Assembly: GCF_004799405.1 (NCBI RefSeq)
Contig: NZ_SSMW01000001.1
Span: forward strand, 1-47,835
DNA length: 47,835 nucleotides
Direction: 5' to 3'
Source of the DNA: Bradyrhizobium sp.
GTDB taxonomy: Bacteria; Pseudomonadota; Alphaproteobacteria; Rhizobiales; Xanthobacteraceae
The stretch's first letter is position 1, and every line of letters starts with the position of its first letter. Position numbers and translations under genes: made by a program. This document shows, in pieces, positions 16,265 through 22,324 of this stretch. A model generated the notes under the pieces. The model searched no databases. It was not told where the DNA came from and saw only the letters and a program-made list of their open reading frames with translations.

Positions 16265-16498
16265 ATGCCCGATTTAAACTACACAGCCACAATCCCACCG
16301 ATCGCGATTGAGAGCGATGTCTGCCCAAAGTGCCAAGGCACGATGATGCTTTCGCGCATCATGCCGGGACGCCTGAACTTCGACTCACGCACGTTTGAGT
16401 GCGTTAAGTGCAATCATGTTGAAAAAGTCCTGGCGACCGACCCGATGCATTCCGATGTGCTCGGATGGTTTTTGGGTGAACTTAGGTCGCCTAAGTAA
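16265..16498 (+). CDS. Small zinc-ribbon protein, 77 aa
   Basis: Predicted zinc-binding protein with CPKCQGTMMLSRIMPG and FECVKCNHVEKV, two CxxC knuckles at about residues 20-23 and 46-49, then a C-terminal helix with DVLGWFLGELRSPK. Proteins of this layout are common, uncharacterised, in Bradyrhizobium islands. AAGGTGG precedes the ATG. A GTG start at 16220 would add 15 residues. It lies between inverted IS21-like repeats A and D. A related zinc ribbon ends the gene at 22464. Confidence 0.65.
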   Translation: MPDLNYTATIPPIAIESDVCPKCQGTMMLSRIMPGRLNFDSRTFECVKCNHVEKVLATDPMHSDVLGWFLGELRSPK

Positions 16499-16619
16499 GG
16501 CCACCAACTGAGGCGGTCTGGGCGGCGCGTTTGTTGTCCTGCATCTTGCCGCCCAACTCGGCGTGAAGCTGGGTCAGTGTAAAGATGGCCTGCTTTGATA
16601 GGATTTCGGCTCGGGGCAT
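16491..16619 (-). CDS. Micro-ORF, 42 aa, probably a truncated family member
   Basis: Starts MPRAEILSKQAIFTLTQLHA and continues ELGGKMQDNKRAAQ before ending abruptly. This N-terminus looks like a common Bradyrhizobium hypothetical family whose members continue for ~30 more basic residues, so this copy seems truncated (recollection, not a search). It overlaps the upstream 53-residue ORF by 46 bases and the convergent zinc-ribbon gene by 8. Confidence 0.4.
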   Translation of the reverse strand: MPRAEILSKQAIFTLTQLHAELGGKMQDNKRAAQTASVGGLT

Positions 16620-16735
16620 GTGTCGTCATCCACTCCTAGGAGACTCGCGATTTCCGAGCGAAGTTCATCCGTTTCGGTGGCATCCATCAACAGGCGGCTA
16701 AGGTACTCTAAATCGTCGTCTGGAATGTCTGACAT
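16574..16735 (-). CDS. Small acidic hypothetical protein, 53 aa
   Basis: Unrecognised: MSDIPDDDLEYLSRLLMDAT then ETDELRSEIASLLGVDDD, a strongly acidic two-helix peptide. Its 3' end overlaps the next micro-ORF out of frame, so the two may be coupled. Two overlapping out-of-frame small ORFs in one stretch make a decayed longer gene an alternative. Confidence 0.4.
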   Translation of the reverse strand: MSDIPDDDLEYLSRLLMDATETDELRSEIASLLGVDDDTCPEPKSYQSRPSLH

Positions 16736-16874
16736 GGTGACGCCAGCTTAAACTGCTTGTGGCGTTTGCGCCATAATACCGGAAATAAAGATAGGCGACG
16801 TGATTGTTTGCGAGCGGGACGACCCTGCTGGAATGACGGTACGTTATCTGCTGCCGCGTGTAGCCGCAGTCTGA

Positions 16875-16946
16875 GTTTCAAAACGGACCACTCCAAAAAT
16901 CAAAAGGGACCATTTAACCTCGCAGGGACAGAAAGAGGCCAGTACC
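16875..16946 (-). repeat. IS21-like multiple terminal repeat, copy D (inverted)
   Basis: On the minus strand it reads GGTACTGGCCTCTTTCTG, then ATGGTCCCTTTTGAT, then AGTGGTCCGTTTTGAAA, matching the unit order of copy A. With A it brackets ~850 bp as an inverted pair containing the zinc-ribbon gene and two antisense micro-ORFs. Similarity is lower than among A and C. Confidence 0.35.
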
Positions 16947-16953
16947 AAACATT

Positions 16954-17161
16954 TCATCGTTTGTTTTTGCTCTCGAATGCCCTGATAACTTTGGCCTCGT
17001 TTTCGACGTGTCGGGTGTAGTGCTCCCCCATCCGGTTTGATCGGTCCCCAAGGGCAGCAGCCACGTCGCCAGTGCTCGCGCCTTCACGGGACAACCCGGC
17101 GGCATAGGAGACGCGGACGCCATGCAGGGTTGTAGGGACGTTGACATGCGCCGGGTTCCTT
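16954..17161 (-). pseudogene. Tyrosine recombinase (integrase) C-terminal remnant
   Basis: About 65 codons encode the end of a phage-type integrase catalytic domain. HGVRVSYAAGLSREGAS holds the HxxR motif, GDVAAALGDRSNRMG corresponds to the LGH helix, and EHYTRHVENE carries the nucleophilic tyrosine. An in-frame TAA lies just upstream at about 17160 and nothing upstream resembles the rest of the protein. Only the last fifth or so of an integrase therefore survives. It sits within 1.2 kb of the left attachment repeat, where an integrase gene is expected. Confidence 0.75.
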
Positions 17162-17163
17162 TA

Positions 17164-17195
17164 CTTCCGAGAAGAAGCGTTATCGGAAGTTAACA
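17164..17195. repeat. Inverted repeat in decayed integrase region
   Basis: ACTTCCGA and TCGGAAGT are 8-bp perfect arms separated by about 13 bases. No T-run follows, so it is not an obvious terminator. It could be a protein-binding site or the scar of another insertion. The 300 bases around it (17151-17302) contain no gene I can support. Confidence 0.35.
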
Positions 17196-17230
17196 CCATT
17201 TCTTGATACTGTGCAAGCACAACAGCACGG

Positions 17231-17293
17231 GTGCTGTCCGTATTTGAACCCAGTGTCCTAATTTGAATCTGGTGGGTGTCCTAATTCGTTAAA
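17231..17293 (+). repeat. IS21-like multiple terminal repeat, copy B
   Basis: GTGCTGTCCGTATTTGAACC, then AGTGTCCTAATTTGAATC, then GGTGTCCTAATTCG: the same three-unit layout as copies A and C but more diverged. It lies just upstream of the next small ORF and may mark an old insertion boundary that removed the integrase N-terminus. Confidence 0.4.
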
Positions 17294-17302
17294 TTTCCAA
17301 GA

Positions 17303-17575
17303 ATGAGCAATTTTGACCACTATGTCGGGAACCCGACATGCCAAAAGTTCCATCGGGGAACTGCATCCATGGTCCATTCAAACCGCGCTCCATTCGCATG
17401 TCGCATTGCGGCCGTTACCGGCGTCTGTTCGCAAGATGAGTTCTGCGCCTTTGAGTTCCCCTGGTGTGAAGGCTGTCCAAAGTCACAAGTCGGCAAAGTC
17501 CGAGCACCGGATGACCCGATTAAGTCCGCCATCTGGAGGGGTTGGATCGACGGCATACCAAGCATCAAGAAGTAA
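17303..17575 (+). CDS. Cysteine-rich small hypothetical protein, 90 aa
   Basis: Unrecognised. It has six cysteines; the densest part is VCSQDEFCAFEFPWCEGCPK (~41-60), possibly a metal-binding or disulfide-knotted region, followed by a polar C-terminus ending in KK. The ribbon of aromatic and Cys residues looks protein-like, but the Shine-Dalgarno is weak. A competing frame (17313) overlaps it; I keep this one because of the Cys pattern. Confidence 0.42.
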   Translation: MSNFDHYVGNPTCQKFHRGTASMVHSNRAPFACRIAAVTGVCSQDEFCAFEFPWCEGCPKSQVGKVRAPDDPIKSAIWRGWIDGIPSIKK

Positions 17576-17582
17576 GCACCAC

Positions 17583-17750
17583 ATGGAACGCTATATTCAC
17601 AACGAGAATATCCGCCGCTACCAAAAGCTCCTTGAAGTGGAGCAAGATGAGGAAAAGCGGAACATCATTCGCAAGCTGCTGGCCGAAGAAGAGGCCAGAG
17701 AAATACCGGCCAAGCCAGGCGGCCCGCGAGAGAATCCGAAACGGCCGTGA
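17583..17750 (+). CDS. Small conserved hypothetical protein, 55 aa
   Basis: MERYIHNENIRRYQKLLEVE followed by QDEEKRNIIRKLLAEEEARE: two charged amphipathic helices, then a Pro-rich tail. This is a very common Rhizobiales micro-protein family of unknown function (recognised by eye). I use the internal ATG because the longer frame from 17313 has no protein-like N-terminus. It starts 7 bases after the Cys-rich ORF. Confidence 0.68.
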   Translation: MERYIHNENIRRYQKLLEVEQDEEKRNIIRKLLAEEEAREIPAKPGGPRENPKRP

Positions 17751-17879
17751 GGCCCGATTGCTTTGGATCACGCCGCGAGCGCCAAAGTACGATACCGGCC
17801 TTTCGGGCTGTCATGTTGCATATTTGATTCAGTCGGTCTCCCCGCATAGGCTCGTCCGGCAATCCATCAGGGGGGGCTT

Positions 17880-18095
17880 ATGGGCCGCAAGCCAAAGACC
17901 ACCGGACCGACCGCCCGCGACCCCGGGTCGTTCAAATCTGTATTGACCCGCATAAATACCGATGGCTGGCGCGCCCTGAGGCTTCTGGCGGTGGAAAAGG
18001 ACACCACGCTAAACGCCCTGGCAGTCGAGGCTTTCAATGATCTGTTGAAGAAGCATGGCAAGCGGCAATCGGTCGAAAACCCGCTTCTCGACTAG
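17880..18095 (+). CDS. Ribbon-helix-helix-like protein, 71 aa
   Basis: GRKPKTTGPTARDPGS leader, then FKSVLTRINTDGWRALRLLA and EKDTTLNALAVEAFNDLLKKHG, the strand-helix-helix pattern of RHH DNA-binding or antitoxin-like proteins. A very strong purine-rich ribosome site (AGGGGGGGCTTATG) precedes the start. No toxin gene is recognisable next to it. The second helix resembles that of the RHH protein at 6537. Confidence 0.7.
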   Translation: MGRKPKTTGPTARDPGSFKSVLTRINTDGWRALRLLAVEKDTTLNALAVEAFNDLLKKHGKRQSVENPLLD

Positions 18096-18236
18096 TGACG
18101 CATTGGCCGCGTCAAAACGCTCTTGCCGTTGCCCCGGCCTGCCGACTGGGACCCGCCGGATCGCCGCCGCAGGCGTCATCATCGCAACGCACCACGGACA
18201 ATCCTTGCCATGGGTCCCGGGGTGCTCAATGATCAT
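18009..18236 (-). CDS. Possible small CxxC protein, 75 aa
   Basis: Reads MIIEHPGTHGKDCPWCVAMM, a thioredoxin-like or metal-binding CPWC motif, then a basic region with GRPGQRQERFDAANASLVEK. Its last ~87 bases run antisense through the RHH gene, so the C-terminus is doubtful and the ORF may be chance. Listed because the HPGTHGKDCPWC start looks like a real small-protein family. Confidence 0.28.
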   Translation of the reverse strand: MIIEHPGTHGKDCPWCVAMMTPAAAIRRVPVGRPGQRQERFDAANASLVEKRVFDRLPLAMLLQQIIESLDCQGV

Positions 18237-18254
18237 TTTTCCGGAGGCTGATCG

Positions 18255-18392
18255 ATGCACAATCCGAAAATGGCGGTCCTGGCATACGGTCTTGCGGTCG
18301 CCTTCATTCTGGTGGTCGCATTCCACACGCCCTCGAAGCTGCTGATCGCTGCCAGCGCTCAGGTCGAGGTGCCCCTTGCTGCTCCGAAGTGA
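18255..18392 (+). CDS. Single-pass membrane micro-protein, 45 aa
   Basis: MHNPKMAVLAYGLAVAFILV then VAFHTPSKLLIAASAQVEVP: one clear transmembrane segment (~5-24) with a short C-terminal tail ending APK. GGAGG precedes the ATG at good spacing. Unknown function. It lies 46 bases before the SANT-like gene. Confidence 0.5.
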   Translation: MHNPKMAVLAYGLAVAFILVVAFHTPSKLLIAASAQVEVPLAAPK

Positions 18393-18438
18393 GCCGCCTG
18401 GTCGAGACTCGGGCTGAGGGTGAAGGGCACGAAAATAA

Positions 18439-18642
18439 ATGGCTCCGACGATGAATAAGGGCGCGGCTTGGTCAATGAAGCACGACCGTGAGTTGATCGA
18501 GCTTTCAAAATCGTCGCTAACCCTCGAAGTCATTGCTGAGCGTTTGCATCGTCAACCCGATAAAATCTTAAAGTCGGCAACCCGGCTCGGCCTGACGCTT
18601 AACCGCCGAGCATTGTCGGGGCTGAAGGCAACAGGCAAATGA
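18439..18642 (+). CDS. SANT/Myb-like helix-turn-helix small protein, 67 aa
   Basis: After a short leader, AAWSMKHDRELIELSKSSLT and LEVIAERLHRQPDKILKSAT form a trihelical DNA-binding domain, followed by RLGLTLNRRALSGLKATGK. The same family appears at 21988 on the other strand (shared IAERL...). The stop TGA overlaps the ATG of the next micro-ORF (ATGATG), and the GGCTGAAGGCAACAGG upstream of it encodes the tail while offering a Shine-Dalgarno. Confidence 0.66.
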   Translation: MAPTMNKGAAWSMKHDRELIELSKSSLTLEVIAERLHRQPDKILKSATRLGLTLNRRALSGLKATGK

Positions 18643-18764
18643 TGCGGCTGCTCGATATAGGCAATGCGATCTCCGCAATCGTTGCCGCCGTATTTTGGTT
18701 TCTGTCCGGAAAGATTTCGGACTGGCACCGCAAGTTCACTGCAGTCAAGGGCGCAAGATGGTAG
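18639..18764 (+). CDS. Duplicated membrane micro-protein, copy 1 (41 aa)
   Basis: MMRLLDIGNAISAIVAAVFW continues FLSGKISDWHRKFTAVKGAR. One transmembrane helix (~6-23) and a basic C-terminus. A second copy of identical length at 22325-22450 shares 30 of 41 residues, which strongly supports that both are (or were) translated. Coupled to the SANT-like gene by a 4-base overlap. Confidence 0.65.
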   Translation: MMRLLDIGNAISAIVAAVFWFLSGKISDWHRKFTAVKGARW

Positions 18765-18829
18765 GGGCTTTCCAGCAATGCCCTAGTCCCGTCCCCTCGA
18801 GAGCGAGGGAGAAAATGTCCAAAAAACCG

Positions 18830-18894
18830 GTACTGGCCTGTTTTTGACCCTAGGTGGCCTAATTTGAAAATCGCAGTGGCCTATTTTGAATTGG
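18830..18894 (+). repeat. IS21-like multiple terminal repeat, copy C
   Basis: TACTGGCCTGTTTTTGACCC, AGGTGGCCTAATTTGAAAAT, CAGTGGCCTATTTTGAAT: the best-preserved copy of the three-unit repeat. The stretch from here to 19293 (about 400 bases) has no gene I can support. An open frame starting TTG at 18995 (100 codons) has no recognisable family or good start. Confidence 0.5.
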
Positions 18895-19293
18895 AGCATT
18901 TTTGAATAGTCTGAAGATAACCAAGTGACGTTGGCTTCCCCCGCTCGCTTGGTTAGGCACGGCGGGTACTTACGGCCCCGCCGGGCCGCCTCAGTTGGCG
19001 GAACTTGTTCAAGATCAATATGGCCGCCGATTTGATCGACTAGTTATTTACCTAGTGTCCGCCGAACGAACCCGAGGGGGTGCAGTTCCGGTGGGTGTTA
19101 GGGGTTCGGAGATTACCCTCATCCGGACCCCGCTTTGCGGGCGCGATCAACTCATGCGAACATTACTTGGCGGGGTTATTGGCAGTTCGTCGAGGACATG
19201 CACCCGCCCATTGCCATGGTGGTGCAGTTCATGGCCGGCCGGGAATAACTCTGTTGGGGCTGCTGGGCTCGGGCGCACCGTTTATCCAACTAT

Positions 19294-19606
19294 TTAGCGT
19301 CTAGGAGACTGCGGCGGGACACATTGGAAACCAATTTCCGCTCTCGGGTAATTGCCGAGCACATAATGGAGGCTGAGTTTCCGTCTCATTGGTCAAAAGA
19401 AACTCGCGGCCCTGGCTCTGGCAATATTGATTGGCCTCCGCCATCGCTTCGGCTTTGAGATTGCCGAGCCCAGGAAGGCCCGTCGCCGCCTGCTTCGCGA
19501 TCAAGTAGCCGCCCGGACCGTTTGGGACTACGCCGGTTTGAGAGGCGCACCCAGCCACCATAAGCGTAGATAAAGCGCAGAAAACACCCGCCAATTGTAG
19601 ACGCAT
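19294..19606 (-). pseudogene. Small lipoprotein with frameshifted C-terminus
   Basis: MRLQLAGVFCALSTLMVAGC is a lipoprotein signal with lipobox VAGC. The mature part AMAEANQYCQSQGREFLLTN belongs to a common Bradyrhizobium lipoprotein family. The uninterrupted frame ends in an odd tail (PPLCARQLPESG, stop at 19301). Shifting by one base at about 19372 gives PPYVLGNYPRAEIGFQC, the kind of ending I expect for this family, with a stop at 19294. I infer a one-base insertion. If not a sequencing error, the C-terminus is altered but the protein could still be exported. Confidence 0.58.
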
Positions 19607-19708
19607 GACCGACAACCCCCCGGTGAGGGGATCATGCACGAAAGCTAAATGCCTGACAAACGCAGCCCGCGCGGGCGATCTGAAATAGCGCGCGATACCG
19701 CCGGGCGG

Positions 19709-20170
19709 CTAAATGCCGACGATACCTATGGCTGTCGGTTTCATGATGCGGTTGGCGACGTCCATCGTGGCGATTACGCCGTCCTTCCCAAGCAAAACCT
19801 TCACCTGATCTTGCGCCGACTGCCATGCTGGCACTGCCTTGTGCAGCAGGTCCCTACCCGCGCTTGTTAATACAATCGGCCTGCTTCGACCGTCTGCTCC
19901 CTCCTTAGTTTCTTCTGCCCAGCCCGCACAAAGCATCTCCTTAAGGCTTCGCGTCAGGGTGGATGGATCCAGATGAAGAATGCGCCCAATTTCCGCGCGG
20001 GTAGCAGGCTCTATTTGGTAGATCACGACGAGCACGGCGAACGGAGTTGAACCGATCTTAAAAGGGCGAAGCTTTTTGTCGTAAATGCCGGTGATGGTCC
20101 TCGCGATCAGGCGCGTTCGTATGAACATACACGTGCTGGCCATCTCGGCAATCACGTCTTTGCCCACCAC
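19709..20170 (-). CDS. MarR-family transcriptional regulator
   Basis: About 150 residues with a winged helix. RAEIGRILHLDPSTLTRSLK is the recognition region (~59-78), KEMLCAGWAEETKEGADGRS is the wing, and RPIVLTSAGRDLLHKAVPAW leads into the dimerisation helix. Start is uncertain: GTG at 20170 or ATG at 20143 (MASTCMFIRT), which matches the usual family N-terminus better. A palindrome-like site lies 24 bases upstream of the GTG. No obvious target gene is adjacent, and ligand is unknown. Confidence 0.82.
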   Translation of the reverse strand: MVGKDVIAEMASTCMFIRTRLIARTITGIYDKKLRPFKIGSTPFAVLVVIYQIEPATRAEIGRILHLDPSTLTRSLKEMLCAGWAEETKEGADGRSRPIVLTSAGRDLLHKAVPAWQSAQDQVKVLLGKDGVIATMDVANRIMKPTAIGIVGI

Positions 20171-20193
20171 GCTATCGAGTTTCTGACTGTTCG

Positions 20194-20209
20194 ATTGAAT
20201 AAATCAAAT
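20194..20209. promoter_or_regulatory. Possible MarR operator
   Basis: ATTGAATAAATCAAAT is an imperfect dyad (ATTGA/TCAAA arms around ATAAA) just upstream of the MarR gene. MarR proteins commonly bind AT-rich dyads of this size at their own promoters. Assignment is by position only. Confidence 0.35.
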
Positions 20210-20359
20210 CTATTGCACGGGTTCCCTATCAGCATTGCGGTAAATCAATCGAGATGGTCCGGCAGGCAAGCCGGCTAACCGATTGATCTCCAGCCCGCTA
20301 AGCGCAAGCTCATTGGCGCGCCGGTCGAGAACCCCGAGGGCAAAAGCAATTAGTCGCAT
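20210..20359 (-). CDS. Micro-ORF, 49 aa
   Basis: MRLIAFALGVLDRRANELAL then SGLEINRLAGLPAGPSRLIY. A helical N-terminus and a Pro/Arg-rich tail; no family recognised. It follows the 116-residue ORF by about 30 bases on the same strand and has protein-like composition. No clear ribosome site, so support is modest. Confidence 0.38.
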   Translation of the reverse strand: MRLIAFALGVLDRRANELALSGLEINRLAGLPAGPSRLIYRNADREPVQ

Positions 20360-20390
20360 CAGGCGATGACACCCCGCAGCAGCGGTATGG

Positions 20391-20741
20391 CTACACACTC
20401 CATGCGCCGACGCTAAACATCTTCGCCAGCAGATCGCGGTCGGACAATTTCATAAGGGCTTGTGCCGTGCGCTCATCGGTTGGTTGGGCCGGCTTAGATT
20501 CAGCCACGTCCCTTATCCTGGCAAACAGAACGTTTAGTTCGTCTCGGGGGATATCGCGATACCGCGACCACCGCGGCGGTGGCATTTCCTCCTTGCTGGT
20601 CCACTCAGCGCAGATAACACCATCGAGCGACGCGGGTAATCCGAGTGCGTTTATTTCATCAAATCTAACGCCGTCGCTGCAAGGCGAAGCGACGGCCGCA
20701 TTCGATTCTTGATCTCGCGTCAAGGCTGGGGGGCTTTTCAT
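20391..20741 (-). CDS. Hypothetical protein, 116 aa
   Basis: Unrecognised. The N-terminal third is polar. The middle has WTSKEEMPPPRWSRYRDIPR and the rest is helical (DELNVLFARIRDVAESK, then ALMKLSDRDLLAKMFSVG). The ATG follows GGGGA and lies 5 bases after the end of the RHH-like gene, so they form a two-gene unit transcribed from the strong promoter at 21044-21072. Partner-type organisation (RHH plus small protein) resembles a toxin-antitoxin pair, but no toxin fold is recognisable. Confidence 0.55.
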   Translation of the reverse strand: MKSPPALTRDQESNAAVASPCSDGVRFDEINALGLPASLDGVICAEWTSKEEMPPPRWSRYRDIPRDELNVLFARIRDVAESKPAQPTDERTAQALMKLSDRDLLAKMFSVGAWSV

Positions 20742-20746
20742 TCCCC

Positions 20747-20934
20747 TTACGCCACCATTGATGCGCCGGCATCGATACCGTCCGCCTTCAAGCGTTCAAA
20801 CACGCTGCGGCGGATGTATTCGGCAGGGGACATACACTGCCGTTGCGCGGCCCTCTCGATAAGGGGCGGCAACGCTTCTGGGCAGCGGGCTTGCAATAGG
20901 TCTGGAAACGGCGCGCCGCAGTTTTGTCCGTCAT
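20747..20934 (-). pseudogene. RHH-like small protein with probable one-base deletion
   Basis: From the ATG at 20934 the frame reads MTDKTAARRFQTY and then goes astray. In the frame +1 from there the protein resumes LQARCPEALPPLIERAAQRQ and CMSPAEYIRRSVFERLKADG, an RHH-type ending. Restoring one T in the TATTG near 20896 joins them into about 63 sensible residues. An unshifted alternative starts at GTG 20959 (70 aa, MDWIARKLHDGQN) but has an unconvincing N-terminus. Either way the C-terminal RHH portion is open. Confidence 0.5.
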
Positions 20935-21043
20935 GGAGCTTTCTCGCAATCCAATCCACCGCGAACCCATCCGCGATCTGGGGGAGGACTGCCGAGAAAA
21001 GCCGGACCGAAATTCACACGGGTGGCAAATCAGGAGTAACGCC

Positions 21044-21072
21044 TATATACACCCTGACATTACAGCTGTCAA
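21044..21072 (-). promoter_or_regulatory. Near-consensus sigma-70 promoter with internal dyad
   Basis: On the minus strand TTGACA (21072-21067), 17 bases, TATATA (21049-21044). The spacer contains a dyad, TGACA and TGTCA separated by 7 bases, overlapping the -35 box, a likely operator. It would drive the RHH-like gene and the 116-residue gene downstream. Confidence 0.68.
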
Positions 21073-21122
21073 GCTATAGTGATAGCACGCAACTATGCAT
21101 AGGCGCGTCGGCGGATGAAGCG

Positions 21123-21477
21123 TCATCTAGATGGAGCCATGGTCGCCTTCGGCCCGTCTTTTGCTCTAACTCTGAAATAGTGGGTGTGGGCGGCGTCTTG
21201 TAGCTTCATCGATGGGGATTTGGCGCAGATCAGCGCGATCTCGGCTAGAATGGCCGGGGGGGTCCGTATCGATGCCAACGAAGTTGGCCTTGTCAGCGGC
21301 GGCGTTCAATCCTGACCAAAAGCCTAGTATCCACGTCTTTCCTTCGAAGTCCCTGGTGGCATTCAACTTCCAGGTAGCGCAACTGGCGCTTCCGATTCCG
21401 AAACTTAGCGTCTGCGCGTGAGCCGATAGAGAAAACATCGATGCAGTCGCAAACATCAGAATCCAAAAACGCATCAT
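21123..21477 (-). pseudogene. Secreted hypothetical protein, frameshifted in a homopolymer
   Basis: MMRFWILMFATASMFSLSAH with AQ is a clean signal peptide. The mature part (FGIGSASCATWKL, then GKTWILGFWSGLNAAAD) is a recognisable Rhizobiales exported-protein pattern. After VGIDTDPP the frame is lost at a run of seven G/C (around 21260). One base fewer gives AILAEIALICAKSPSMKLQD and continues to a stop at 21123, which fits the family's usual C-terminal cysteine and helix. A slipped homopolymer, real or from sequencing, is the simplest reading. GGGGGGA precedes the start. Confidence 0.62.
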
Positions 21478-21707
21478 TTCTATCCCCCCAAGTGAGAATC
21501 GGTTGCGAATTGTCACGAGCCTTGCGGAATTTGGTTTTCGTCCTAACAATGGCTCTGATCTTACGACAAGTTAAACGATCTAGGGCCGCGGCTGCGGATG
21601 ATCTCCCATTCCCGCTCTAGTCGCTTCCCCCGCAATTGCTCACATCCCGTCGCCTATGGGCGCCGGGGAAAGTTTTCTCCACAGCGGGGAATTGTCAAAT
21701 CGGCAAA

Positions 21708-21917
21708 TCAGGAGGTTGGAAACAGCCGGTCCGTGGCTTTGTCCAGATGCCTCTCGGCGCCTTTTGAGTCCGACAAATGGCCAACTAGGTCGCCGTTCAA
21801 TTTATAAATGTTAAGGCCCCGAAGATCGTAAAGCTTGCGGCCCCTGCAATCGAAAATTGCGGGACCCGTAACCACGGCGACGAGGACGCCGTTGGTGTTG
21901 AATATATTGCCGTCCAT
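21708..21917 (-). CDS. Small repeat protein, possibly 4-fold beta flower type
   Basis: A 69-residue protein with repeated strand-turn units: NIFNTNGVLVAVV, AIFDCRGRKLYDL, LNIYKLNGDLVGHL. The regular (aromatic)-x-x-x-G spacing suggests a small all-beta fold such as the 4-fold beta flower family; that name is tentative. I use the internal ATG (MDGNIFN) because the nine-residue extension is not conserved-looking. Function unknown. Confidence 0.58.
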   Translation of the reverse strand: MDGNIFNTNGVLVAVVTGPAIFDCRGRKLYDLRGLNIYKLNGDLVGHLSDSKGAERHLDKATDRLFPTS

Positions 21918-21987
21918 GATCGATCTCCCGTGCCGCCGCAAAGGCTGCGCCTGTTGGGAGGCGAAAGCGAGATAATTCGCGCGCTCG

Positions 21988-22157
21988 TCATTTCCCCTTC
22001 GCCTTCAGCCGGATCCCAAGGGTCTGCGCGCGATTGCGTACGGCCCCTGTGGTGCGCTTCAACCGTTCGGCGATCACAGCAGTGCTTCGACCCTCCTGCG
22101 CCAAACGCCTAAGCCGAGCATCTTCATCTGGCGCCCAACGGAGCGGATGCTTGCTCA
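21988..22157 (-). CDS. SANT/Myb-like helix-turn-helix small protein
   Basis: From GTG: SKHPLRWAPDEDARLRRLAQ then EGRSTAVIAERLKRTTGAVR and NRAQTLGIRLKAKGK. Trihelical Myb/SANT-like domain with the Trp of helix 1 and the RNRAQTLGI recognition helix. An ATG at 22197 would add 13 residues overlapping the upstream ORF. The start is preceded by AGGCGAAGAG, part of the recurrent GGCTGAAGGCGAAG junction, and the gene ends in the same sequence (LKAKGK). Related to the protein at 18439. Confidence 0.66.
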
Positions 22158-22168
22158 CCTCTTCGCCT

Positions 22169-22279
22169 TCAGCCCGATCTCGACCCGATGGTCGCATAGG
22201 GATGGCGGCTCAATACTCGCGCCGCCACTCGAAATTCGTCGAGAGGGGCGCCTACGGCGAGGCTGGGCGCGTCGTTCAC
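22169..22279 (-). CDS. Possible micro-ORF, 36 aa
   Basis: GTG start, VNDAPSLAVGAPLDEFRVAA then RVLSRHPYATIGSRSG. Its stop (TGA) is formed inside the GGCTGAAGGCGAAG junction shared by its neighbours, 9 bases before the SANT-like GTG. That position is the main support. The peptide itself is not recognisable. Confidence 0.28.
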   Translation of the reverse strand: MNDAPSLAVGAPLDEFRVAARVLSRHPYATIGSRSG

Positions 22280-22324
22280 TTTGATATCCCGCCTTTCACC
22301 TCTGGGGATATTGCTACCAAGCCG

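Noticed and set aside
16914..17147. The 77-codon minus-strand frame starting MSTSLQPCMAS
   Set aside because: The neighbouring frame on the same strand encodes recognisable integrase motifs, so this one is a shadow.
18055..18345. A 96-codon plus-strand frame overlapping the RHH gene end and the membrane micro-protein
   Set aside because: No ribosome site, basic/Ser-rich shadow composition, and it overlaps a better-supported 45-residue ORF.
18995..19297. A 100-codon plus-strand frame starting TTG (MAELVQDQYGRRFDRL)
   Set aside because: The first 30 residues look protein-like, but there is no ribosome site or family and the rest is low-quality. Not enough to call.
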